From NCBI GenBank assembly GCA_028565635.1, contig JAOXYB010024446.1:1-16213 (forward strand): DNA of 16,213 bases, given 5' to 3'. Under the pieces are notes generated by a model. That model searched no databases. It was given only the letters and a program-made list of their open reading frames with translations, and was not told the origin of the DNA. The stretch's first letter is position 1, and each line of letters opens with the position of its first letter. Positions 1 through 8,070 of this stretch are shown piece by piece. The DNA is from Phoronis ovalis (lineage: Eukaryota > Phoronida > Phoronidae). A program made the position numbers and the translations under genes.

Positions 1-620
1 CTAATATGGTCGACTGTCGCCCACGTTTGCTCAAAAAGGGCACGTCACGTTGCACCCATTTCCAGCAAGACGATTCGAAGGTGGATTGAGGAAGGCCATA
101 GGTGGGTGGGCGGACTAGAGTAGATAGGATTTTAAAATAACCTTGACAAGTGGGTCAAATGCCGATCATTATCTTTGGTATTTTTGGTTGTATATAACAC
201 TTTCTTTGTCTCTGAATATCTACTTAATTTTTTATTGGATCCGCTTTGTATTTAATACATGATAAACACAAGTCAGAGTACAGGATATGTGTCATTTTAT
301 CAGGATTCCTTCCAAGATGGTTGACAAGTATCCATGTTTGTTCTCGAGATGATAACAGCTTCAATGTTTATGCCATTATCTTTATATTCGGTATAGAGGA
401 AATACGGGTCGAAATACAGGTCAGTTGCAGTTTTGACCCGGATACTTTTTAACATGATGGCCATTTTACCTTGAGGGCATACTTGAAAAATGGGACAGAA
501 GTTTTATATTTGGTACAGGATAAATACAGATCAAAGTACGGGTCAAATATAACTTTGAGAAAGACCCCTTCCAAGATGACTGACTGGCACCCATGTTTGT
601 TCCTGAGAGAGCACGTCATG
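1..620. repeat. Dispersed old repeat family in kinase intron
   Basis: This stretch is probably intron of the kinase gene whose last exon begins at 1067. It contains three diverged copies of one motif, near 1-60, 308-352 and 567-618. Two share CCTTCCAAGATG, and all carry a form of CCCATGTTTGTTC; the first and third also share GCACGTCA. Between them a second motif of the type GGATAAATACAGATCAAAG recurs near 254, 390 and 513. Copies two and three are about 258 bp apart over both motifs, so this is a decayed tandem or dispersed repeat. Short open frames at 246-452 and 593-847 are made of this repeat and show no protein-like features. I cannot assign the family to a named element. Confidence 0.6.
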
Positions 621-673
621 CTACGTGTATAGCCGCAAAGACAAAGCCCTGCATGGACTATGTTGCGTTTGGT

Positions 674-765
674 GTATTCGGTTACATATTAGTACATGTT
701 TTATTCGGTTACTTACTTGTACTTAGTTTCGGTTACATATTAATGTGTACATGTTGTATTCAGGT
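674..765. repeat. 27-bp minisatellite, cluster 1 (intronic)
   Basis: Three imperfect tandem copies of a unit beginning GTATTCGGTTACATATT and ending GTACATGTT. The first, 674-700, is 27 bp, and the others, about 701-725 and 726-755, differ in length by a few bases. The trailing GTATTCAGG starts a fourth. The same unit reappears at 979-1042, so the two clusters share an origin. It lies in the intron before the kinase exon. Confidence 0.7.
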
Positions 766-978
766 TGTAGGCATGCCCAACAGATACACAATTAATTATG
801 TTAATTATATTTACGCCATTACCCATCATTTTTGTTCTGAGACTTAGATTTACTTTTATCATACTTTGTTGTATCTTGTTGTATCTTAATCAAGGTGTAA
901 GGCATTAAAGTTGCGTATAGTTTTAATTATTCGGCGTCTGTTGGGCATGACGTATTTTTCTACAAATAAGTATTTGTT

Positions 979-1042
979 GTATTCGGTGACATATTTGTAC
1001 ATGATGTATTCGGTGATACATCTGTACATGTTGTATTGCATT
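979..1042. repeat. 27-bp minisatellite, cluster 2 (intronic)
   Basis: Two adjacent 27-bp copies, 979-1005 and 1006-1032, begin GTATTCGGTGA and end TGTACATG(A/T)T. A partial third copy, GTATTGCA, runs into the polypyrimidine tract of the splice acceptor at 1065-1066. The array therefore lies directly against the 3' splice site and may include the branch-point region. Confidence 0.7.
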
Positions 1043-1066
1043 ATATGTTTGCTCTTTCAATTTCAG

Positions 1067-1660
1067 ATAAAAGAAGGAGCTAAGAAGCTGCTAAGCATGG
1101 GTATTTATGACACCCAACTGGATCTCTTGAAGGCTGAGGAACCGTTTTCCGTAATTTGCCATGGTGATACCTGGTGTAACAACATCATATTTAAATACAA
1201 TAGTGAAGCCGACAACAAACCGACTGACGTCAAATTATTGGATCTTCAAGCCATTCGTTATGCCCTCCCCACTACTGATTTAGCCTATTTTATTTATACA
1301 AGTACAACTCGATCCTTACGACAAGCTCATTTAAATGACCTTCTACAATTGTACCATAAAACATTCCTTGATACTCTAGACCATGTTAAAGTTAAAATAA
1401 CAGGTTTTACTTTTGAAGTTTTAGAAAGCATGTTCAAGAAAACTATGTTATTTGGTATAATCACTGCCTGTTTTGTACTGCCCAATATTTTAGGCAAGGC
1501 AGAAGAAGCAGCCGAACTAAAAGCTGACCAATCAGGTGAAGACTATCACAAAATGATAGATGAACAAGTAAACCGAATGCTTGCTGGTAAAAATAGCCAA
1601 CTTATCGTGGAACGGATTGTTGGTGTCATCCAAGATGCAGTAGACGCAGGAGCTTTGTAA
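1067..1660 (+). CDS. CHK/EcKL-like kinase, C-terminal exon
   Basis: This is the last coding exon of a gene that starts outside the window. The family (PF02958, EcKL or CHK-like) belongs to the aminoglycoside phosphotransferase/choline kinase fold and phosphorylates small hydroxylated compounds; ecdysteroids are the known insect substrates. Substrate here is unknown and the protein is probably cytosolic. The exon encodes 197 residues, about half the usual 400. The catalytic-loop motif HGDTWCNN begins at 1160, with Asp at 1166-1168. LLDLQ follows, with the metal-binding-type Asp at 1241-1243, then the family-typical LPTTDLAYFIYTS. The C-terminal half is helical and charged and ends GVIQDAVDAGAL. 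I start the exon at 1067 because TTTCAATTTCAG at 1055-1066 is a good splice acceptor, and the frame upstream consists of intronic minisatellite. Exon phase is not known. The downstream 258 bp repeat the end of this exon. Confidence 0.85.
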   Translation: MKEGAKKLLSMGIYDTQLDLLKAEEPFSVICHGDTWCNNIIFKYNSEADNKPTDVKLLDLQAIRYALPTTDLAYFIYTSTTRSLRQAHLNDLLQLYHKTFLDTLDHVKVKITGFTFEVLESMFKKTMLFGIITACFVLPNILGKAEEAAELKADQSGEDYHKMIDEQVNRMLAGKNSQLIVERIVGVIQDAVDAGAL

Positions 1661-1702
1661 TTTCAATTTAAACACTAATCTAGTGCTAAATAGAAACAGT
1701 AG

Positions 1703-1918
1703 TTGTTATTTGGTGTAATCTTTACCTGTTTTGTACTGCCCAGTATCTTAGGCAAAGAAGAGGATGCCTCCGAACTGAAAGCTGACCAATCAGGAGAAGA
1801 GTATCACAAAAGGAAGGAAGAAGCAGTAAAGAAGACGTTTGCCAGTACTAGCGGCAAACTTACCGTTGAACGGATTGTTGGTGTCATCCAAGATGCAATG
1901 GATACCGGAGCTTTGTAA
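1703..1918 (+). pseudogene. Tandem copy of kinase terminal-exon end
   Basis: This segment is a second copy of 1445-1660, displaced by exactly 258 bp, so it remains in the same frame. It encodes 71 residues without interruption, and about 46 of 71 match the first copy by eye. The shared blocks include FVLP, ELKADQSGE, YHK and VERIVGVIQDA. The stop codon and the start of the 3' UTR (ACTAATCTA) are also duplicated. It lacks the catalytic motifs and has no ATG at its start; a TAG lies directly upstream at 1700-1702. The pyrimidine tract before it is poor, although CAGTAG at 1697-1702 could act as a weak acceptor. It is either a pseudo-exon, an alternative terminal exon, or the remnant of a tandem gene whose front half was lost. 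The open frame despite strong divergence argues against an entirely neutral history. Confidence 0.6.
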
Positions 1919-1948
1919 TTCAAATTTTAAAATACTAATCTAATACTA

Positions 1949-1973
1949 AATAAATATATTTTTTGCAAATAAA
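1949..1973 (+). terminator. Two poly(A) signals after kinase gene
   Basis: AATAAA occurs at 1949-1954 and again at 1968-1973, 30 and 50 bases after the stop of the duplicated segment. They are followed by a T-rich stretch (TTTCTTCTTATC). At the matching place after the first copy the sequence reads AATAGAAA, which is not a canonical signal. The kinase transcript therefore probably reads through the second copy and is cleaved near 1985-2000. Confidence 0.5.
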
Positions 1974-1984
1974 CAGCAGTTTCT

Positions 1985-2280
1985 TCTTATCTTAATCTTA
2001 CACTAGACTTTCCAAAGAGTTCGAAGTCAGTTAAAAATCGCGGAATATAGATATATTAACACTGGTCGTTCACTTCTAAATATTTCAATCGAGAAGCTCA
2101 GTCCCCACCCTCAAAACCCACTCGTTTTTCAGAAAAAAAATGAAACCTCCTCTCTTTCCGGGACTAGAATGGACTAAAATTGTTTATCTAACCCATGGGT
2201 GTACTTGACAAAACATTGGTAGGGGTGTGCGGCTCAGGGTAAAAAACCCTGATCCATTGGTAAATAAAGGTCAGCAAAAA
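1985..2280. other. Intergenic, no gene seen
   Basis: AT-rich sequence after the probable cleavage site. I see no open frame, RNA gene or ordered repeat. A CCATTGGTAAATAAAGG motif near 2254 leads into the repeat at 2281. Confidence 0.5.
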
Positions 2281-2355
2281 TATACCCTGTGGTAAATCTC
2301 TAACAAGAAAAGTATACCCTGTGGCTTTGAGAAGCGTGAAAAACATACCCTGTGA
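2281..2355. repeat. Three short repeats of ATACCCTGTGG
   Basis: TATACCCTGTGG occurs at 2281-2292 and 2313-2324, and CATACCCTGTGA at 2344-2355, a period of 31-32 bp. The spacers share little (GTAAATC, CTTTGAG, TAAACG). This looks like the edge of a dispersed element that ends in the adjacent microsatellite, but I cannot name the element. Confidence 0.6.
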
Positions 2356-2391
2356 TAAACGCGGGAGCTGAATAAAAGGAGCCTATTGGGC

Positions 2392-2424
2392 GACACACAC
2401 TCACACAGACACAGACACACAGAC

Positions 2425-2484
<60 letters not shown>
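2392..2484. repeat. Compound (CA)n-(AT)n microsatellite
   Basis: An impure CA tract with interspersed CAGA and CACT (2392-2429) is followed by 15 pure CA units (2430-2459) and then 13 AT units (2459-2484). Alternating purine-pyrimidine sequence of this kind can adopt Z-form DNA, and the AT part can extrude as a cruciform. Length is likely to vary between individuals. The minus-strand frame across it, rich in Cys and Val, is a product of the repeat. Confidence 0.95.
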
Positions 2485-4100
2485 GACTTTTAATGACAGT
2501 ACCCTCCAGGCCTAACCTCTTTCAGATGGACCACCCTATATGGACTATACAGGGGATAATATCCTGGGATTTTTGACCTGCTTGGAGTTGTTTAGAAAAC
2601 TCATTGTGAATAGTTCTTTAGTTTACAACATTAAGTTTTAACCCACAACTCGTTCCGCGATTTATTTTAATTACTTTCAATTGCTTGAGCCGCTGTAAAA
2701 GTTTTCAAACCATATGCAAGTATGTGTAGATTATAAGTTTTATTGTTTCCATCCTATTTTTACATACACTGGCTTTAATTTTGCATCGTAATGCAAAGCT
2801 ACAGGCTCCGAACTGAATGAATCATAATTTTGAGTAAAACAATGTTATGCTACTTGGGCCTAAGTTGTACGCGTTAAAAATTGGGCTGCGATAGGTGGCG
2901 CACACTGCTTGTCATTTTCGATGCTATAGGTATAAAGAAGAGTAAATTATATTTCGCCTATTAGAGACATTCATAACGTCATTTGCTGTCGCAAGTATTT
3001 AAGTGGGTGGAACTTACTTGTCGATATTGAAGTTTATCACGACTTTCTTATAAGAAATAATTGAAACTGATTGGGTTAGAATCCTACTGTATTAATATAT
3101 TAATAAGAACATTGTTACAATATGTGTTGATACATCAAATGTTTAAACGATAAATTATATAAAAGAGGTGCTTTTAAAGTAATATTCAATAAAACAAGTT
3201 TTGGTACACAGCACCAGCCAACATCAGGCCCAAGTCGAAAAACATTTTTTATCCAAATTTTCCATATTCAAAAATTCAAATATGTACATCTTCAAATACC
3301 TCAAGGTTCCATTTACCCTTTTCTGATTTCTATTTTTTCACAAAAAAACTTGGAAATAGTGTTAGAAGCAAAAAAAAACAGTTTATATCCATTAGGATTT
3401 ACTCGTTAGTTATATTTGAATGACATGCTAATAAATGAAAAATGCTACATACATGAAAAACTGAAGAATATTTAGTCGAGGTAACAACGTTATTATTCTT
3501 TTCCGAGCGCCCGCAGGATGTTATTCATCAGTAAAACATTATGGGTTTTATCTATACATCAGTTTGAGAATTATGCCACAAATCATGGCGTATATTGCAG
3601 GAAACCTGTTTACATTGTACGAAGAAACACTGATTTATTCGCAATAATTTCACAGCATAACTAACAATACTATTCAATCGTAGTTTCATTTCATTATTGA
3701 AATTCATTAATTTCTTAAAACTTATGGGAGCATATATAAATAATGAAAATGATGTTATTGTACCGGAAACAAAGAAGCACTGTCTGTCTGTTTGTGTTTG
3801 ATTAGGATAGACATCTTGTGAGAACTATTCGGCGAAGAGGTAAAACTAAATAAAAATCACCAATCCTGCACGAATTTGGTCAGGACGGTACAAATGTTAT
3901 CATAATTCCAGTCCTTAATAATGATTTTGCACTTGCAACGCTCAATATATAATAGATTTACATTAACCGTCTCACCAAAGGGTGATTATAATTCTGTCCT
4001 TCTAGCGACATCTAGATAGTGCAAAAGGTACCAGATCTATCAGTTACTTTTCTTGATCGCTTAACTTTCCCGTTTATTACTATAGAAAGTAGTAATATGA
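2485..4100. other. Intergenic, nothing recognisable
   Basis: Some 1.6 kb of AT-rich sequence without an open frame of coding character on either strand. There are A/T homopolymers near 3240-3380 but no ordered repeat, RNA gene or convincing splice-site pair. Confidence 0.5.
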
Positions 4101-4106
4101 ACTCAC

Positions 4107-4179
4107 CTATACCTAACTTTTTCCATTGTAATTGTGATGTATCAGAACAAGCGGAAACAGGATATTGTATGGTATCACA
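4107..4179 (-). CDS. Candidate small exon, product unknown
   Basis: On the minus strand a 73-base open segment is framed by a pyrimidine-rich tract ending TTTTAATCAG (acceptor, plus-strand positions 4180 upward) and by ATAG|GTGAGT, a near-consensus donor (plus-strand 4101-4110). It would encode about 24 residues including CDTIQYPVSACSD and QLQWKKLGI. I do not recognise a domain and see no partner exons nearby. With this much AT-rich DNA such a pair could arise by chance, so the call is tentative. Confidence 0.15.
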
Positions 4180-4426
4180 CTGATTAAAACAATAAATATA
4201 TCTCATCACGTTTTCTTAAGTTAATCCAAAGCTAATCAATAAATTAATTAGCGTGAAATACTATCACTTTTTCACAGCAGGGTAGCTTTATGTAATTAGT
4301 AATTAGATTTTTCCTTGAAACCACTATCAAGGGAGCGTGAAGCAACTACGCTTTCCTTACTAGTATATCTTTGAAATTTTGCTCCTGCACTTAAGTTACT
4401 TTCTGCTCCTATAACAGAGGGCTGTA
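4180..4426. other. Intergenic, AT-rich
   Basis: There is no gene here. A short dyad GCTAAT/ATTAGC (4231-4236 and 4247-4252) and repeated TAATTAG motifs near 4295-4310 are present, but these are common in AT-rich DNA and I assign no function. Confidence 0.4.
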
Positions 4427-4439
4427 GGGGGGGGGGGGG
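4427..4439. repeat. Run of 13 guanines
   Basis: A pure 13-base G homopolymer on the plus strand, unusual in this AT-rich window. It sits at the left border of the GCGAGCAG repeat cluster. Such runs are prone to slippage and sequencing error, so the exact length is uncertain. Confidence 0.9.
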
Positions 4440-4443
4440 TATC

Positions 4444-4677
4444 GAGAGCAGCGAGCATTTGGTCTGTTAAATGCGAGCAGCGAGCATTGCCTTGGTATGA
4501 TAAGTGCGAGCAGCGAGCATTGCCTTTTGGCGAACATTATTTTGCATTTATTGTACTATTTTGTTTTGACAACATTTTTTTTTGGTTGTTGTTTTTTAGC
4601 GACCTTTCCTTTTGGTTGTCAAATTTTTCTTGTTAAGTGCGAGCAGCAAGCATTGCCGATTTTTAAATGCGAGCATT
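4444..4677. repeat. GCGAGCAGCGAGCATT repeat cluster
   Basis: The 16-base core GCGAGCAGCGAGCATT or a one- or two-base variant occurs at 4444-4459, 4473-4488, 4506-4521 and 4639-4654. Shortened forms occur at 4530-4538 and 4669-4677. Copies are commonly preceded by TTAAAT or TTAAGT and followed by TGCC, with a spacing of 29-33 bp in the first three. The gap 4540-4635 is T-rich with TTTTGGTTGT and GCGACC, which look like decayed units. The whole is a minisatellite or tail of a dispersed element. Within the core, GCGAGC and GCGAGCA form a direct repeat. Confidence 0.8.
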
Positions 4678-4740
4678 GTACTTGGGGGTACCCCTCATAA
4701 CAGTGCCTTCTTCCAGGTACGGTAAGGTTAACATCACTAA

Positions 4741-4992
4741 CGTTATCAGTATATCTTATCTGTACCATCTATCATCGCTTTGGGCCATTTGAAGCCCTTT
4801 TGGAGCAAACCCCACATTTTTCACGGCTGTTCACCGGCCGTCCCTATGCATGAAAAGTCACACATAATATTTTTAGAGATCATTCCCGGCCATGATAATC
4901 ACCTTCCGGATATCACTTTCGACACCGTTGTATCACGTGGACTGCTACTTGGAATGCCACATTTTCTTAGTGGTTTAATTAAACGTGCATAG
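4741..4992 (+). CDS. Unidentified open frame, possible fragment
   Basis: An 83-codon open frame runs from a TAA at 4738 to a TAG at 4990-4992. There is no early ATG; the first is internal (VPMHEKS). Base composition is visibly less AT-rich than the flanks. The encoded sequence includes HLKPFWSKPHIFHG and LPDITFDTVVSRGLLLG, which I cannot match to a family. A donor-like GTAAGTG lies at 5008, beyond the stop. This could be an old coding fragment of a gene or transposon, or chance. There is no neighbouring exon to support it. Confidence 0.15.
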   Translation, partial: RYQYILSVPSIIALGHLKPFWSKPHIFHGCSPAVPMHEKSHIIFLEIIPGHDNHLPDITFDTVVSRGLLLGMPHFLSGLIKRA

Positions 4993-6223
4993 CTCACCGT
5001 ATACACAGTAAGTGGGATGATATTGCTTTAATCCCATTTGCTGCTTTAGGTTTAGACCGGAGGGGCACATGAGTAAAAGGTTGGATGCACATGCGCGAAC
5101 AAAAAATCGGGTGAAAAGGAAAAAAAATTACAACTAGTCACATAACGTGCGTTCCGCATTAAGGATATACACGTATATTAGCTAAATATTGGAAAATAGG
5201 GTGTTGTTTTTCGAATGTAGATCTTCCATCATATACAGATGCCTATTAAAAAAGATATATTTTCACCATCAGAAGCGAAATATCAGGGTGGCTTAACCAA
5301 CGCAGCAATGTGTTTACTTATCTGATGATTTTTACTGAGTGAGACCTACTAAAGGATCGCTTTTATACCTGCAAGTCTTCCACAAGGGTGCTTTTTAGCC
5401 GGCTATATACGTGTTTAGGGTCTTTTTTAAAAACCATGTCCGCGCATTGGTGACCCACCCTTTACTCAAGTGACCCCCCGGGGTTTAGATAAATATAATC
5501 AAGCGTCATTATTAAACAATGGTAGCAACACGTCTATTTCATTCAAGTTTACATATCCTTTCTGTTTATAACGGGTCAATTAACCGTCTTGTAAAATTAA
5601 TTATAGCACTTACTTAGTCAATTCACGTTCCCCTATGTGTGGGGGTAATATAGAATGTTAATTATAAAAAAAATGGAATAATTATAACGTAAACATATCA
5701 TGTGATACCGCAATTATAAGCTGTCATGGTAACTCGCTGTCTTAAAATAATGATATCTTTCGTTATTTCTACTTTTGATTATTATATTAATCTTGCGTCT
5801 GCTGGTTGATGGCGTTTCTCTGGAAACAGATACATTAAAGGAAAAACCTATTATTTTTGATTGGAAATATTTTGTTTTTCTTTAGATCAATATAACAACT
5901 CACCTTTTCTTTAATGGTAGCATCAATATTACATGGGGATAAGATAAAAATATGTGTTAGGTAAAAATCTCGTTTTCATTTATTTCTTGTTCTAACCTCA
6001 TACAGTATTACGTGTACAAAAGGTTGGGCTGATAATACGTATTCCGACAAACCAAGCGTATCAGCATATACGTTTTATCTTCCAGAAATGTACACATACT
6101 TTTAACTAGCAGTGTTATATAATTATATCTAACTCGCCACAGAGGGTATCACTGCTTAGTCATTATACGTGTACAAAGTTTTGACTGCGTGCATATATTG
6201 GATTCATATGGCATGTAAGAGTA
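4993..6223. other. Intergenic, nothing firm
   Basis: AT-rich non-coding DNA. Local oddities include two TGACC-containing segments near 5451 and 5471 (GTGACCCACC and GTGACCCCCC), which look like part of a dispersed element, and a GGGAT/ATCCC dyad near 5013-5036. I see no gene on either strand. Confidence 0.4.
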
Positions 6224-6631
6224 CATGGCCGTGTAGCTAGCACTATACCGTCAACATGGCCGGGTAGCTAGCACTATACCGTCAACATGACCGTGTAGCT
6301 AGCACTATACTGTCAACATGACCGTGTAGCTAGCACTATACCGTCAACATGGCCGTGTAGCTAGCACTATACCGTAAACATACCATGACCGTGTAGCTAG
6401 CACTATACCGTAAACATGATCGTGTAGCTAGCACTATACCGTAAACATGGCCGTGTAGCTAGCACTATACCGTAAACATGGCCGTGTAGCTAGCACTATA
6501 CCGTAAACATGACCGTGTAGCTAGCACTATACCGTCAACATGGCCGTGTAGCTAGCACTATACCATAAACATGGCCGTGTAGCTAGCACTATACCGTAAA
6601 CATGACCGTGTAGATAGTACTATACCGTAAA
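6224..6631. repeat. 13-copy, 31-bp minisatellite
   Basis: Thirteen head-to-tail copies of a 31-bp unit start at 6224, 6255, 6286, 6317, 6348, 6384, 6415, 6446, 6477, 6508, 6539, 6570 and 6601. Each has the form CATGRCCGTGTAGCTAGCAC followed by TATACCGTMAA. A 5-bp insert, CATAC at 6379-6383, separates copies five and six. Two positions vary systematically: R is G in copies 1, 2, 5, 8, 9, 11 and 12 and A in the others, while M is C in copies 1-4 and 10 and A in the rest. The last copy is the most degenerate (TAGATAGTAC). Each unit includes the GCTAGC palindrome and an imperfect GTG-TAGCTA-CAC dyad. No spacers intervene, so it is not a CRISPR array. Confidence 0.97.
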
Positions 6632-7510
6632 CATTCGTGATGACAGCAAGAATACTTGATTACGTAATTCATCTCATGAATTCTGTCATATTTACTGTTT
6701 AATTAATTGAACAGTATAAATAACAGTATAATCTACAAATAATTATAGAGAATCTGTGTAATAAATTCGCTACTTTAAGATGTGTTAACTATAATACTAT
6801 CAGTTTAAATTATCCTCCGCGATAAAAATAATAGATAATGGTCTATAGTCAGGCTGTAATGATAATAACTGTAAGTTATAATTATTGTCTGAGTTGTTAC
6901 AAGTGTTGATAAAGCCGGTTGGAACATTGATAAAAATTCTACATTAATATCCGTTTTGTAAATTCAATTCTGAGTATGTACTTGTCTTTTTGTTATACCT
7001 GTCTGATTTAATAATTATTCAGGCACTGCTTTGGGAGCAGTAATTAATTCCATTTTAATTAAGTAGACCGACAAAAAAGTTCACGCATCCTGTCAGAAGG
7101 GTAAACAGTATATTGTTTGTCAGATTGCATTGTGTAAATAGGATTGTTACCGTGACTAGCAGAAAGCACTTGTAGAACAGTATACAATTTTAACAGATTA
7201 TTTTTGTAACAAGTAAAATCTGTGTCACAGCATTCATAACTTCCTTCAGAATGATGTTACTCTATAAAACAAGTGAAATATATTTACTGCTTTTTTTAGT
7301 TTACATGTGCTCAGTGAATATTTTATGTATATACATCAGCGGAGATTTAGATTTCCAGTATTAAACTAATTAGTTTTAATTCGTGACAGCATCAGGCTGA
7401 CAGAACAATTTCTCAAGGTTTTTAAATGACTTATAAAGTGAGAATTTTTGACAGAATTTTAATACATTTCATGTTCATGTAAGAATAATCTCACACGATA
7501 TGACATAGCT
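6632..7510. other. Intergenic, AT-rich
   Basis: Very AT-rich sequence with many TAATTA runs. I find no gene, RNA or ordered repeat. It separates the 31-bp minisatellite from the inverted-repeat element. Confidence 0.5.
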
Positions 7511-8070
7511 GTATAACTATATTATATAATGCCATGCTATCTGTATACGTATATTATATAATGCCATGCTATCTGTATAAATATAAATTAAATATATTAG
7601 GCTAAAATATTAATTTTGGGTAGATGCATGATATTATATTATATCATACCAACTGTTCACGACGCGTCTACAGACTTGAAAAACCTTAACCTGAACTCTC
7701 CGCCTCTCATCCAAGAGTACCGTTCATGCAAGGCGAGTTAATAATGTACTATTGATTTGAAATGATAATGCTATATATAATTTATCTGCATATCTTTTTT
7801 GTAAAATATAGTAATTAAATAAATATACTTCTATAGATATTAACGAATGCAAATTACACTGAGCAGACAGTCCATCAATGTGCTCAAGCATAGTCGGAAT
7901 TGCGACCGATCTACATACACACTGTGTGAATCTGTCCAAAATTAAAATTTAATATTTTAGTCTAACATATATAATTTATATTTATGCAGATAGCATGGCA
8001 TTATATAATATACTTATATAAAAAAAATATATAACACGAGTGCATATAGCATGGTACATTATGGGAACGT
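7511..8070. mobile_element. MITE-like element with ~84-bp inverted repeats
   Basis: The segment 7544-7627 (TATTATATAATGCCATGCTA onward) reappears inverted at about 7930-8016. By eye roughly 85% of positions match, with one 8-bp indel near 7612. The core is about 473 bp. On the left a 32-bp unit is duplicated (7511-7542 and 7543-7574); on the right an outer, more diverged copy of CCATGCTAT lies inverted near 8046-8055. The interior holds no transposase frame, as expected for a non-autonomous element. A hairpin, ATGATAT/ATATCAT (7628-7634 and 7641-7647), abuts the left repeat. Exact ends and target-site duplication are not clear, so the superfamily is not assigned. Confidence 0.7.

Noticed and set aside
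593-847. 84-codon open frame
   Set aside because: It is built from dispersed repeat and minisatellite sequence; the repeated FGYILV-type peptides reflect the DNA repeat.
911-1066. N-terminal 52 residues of the kinase open frame
   Set aside because: They translate the intronic 27-bp minisatellite (repeated YSV/YLYM peptides) and lie before a clear splice acceptor.
2271-2456. Cys/Val-rich minus-strand open frame
   Set aside because: It is the reverse reading of the (CA)n microsatellite.
6224-6631. CRISPR-like array
   Set aside because: The 31-bp repeats abut each other with no unique spacers and the context is eukaryotic, so it is a minisatellite.
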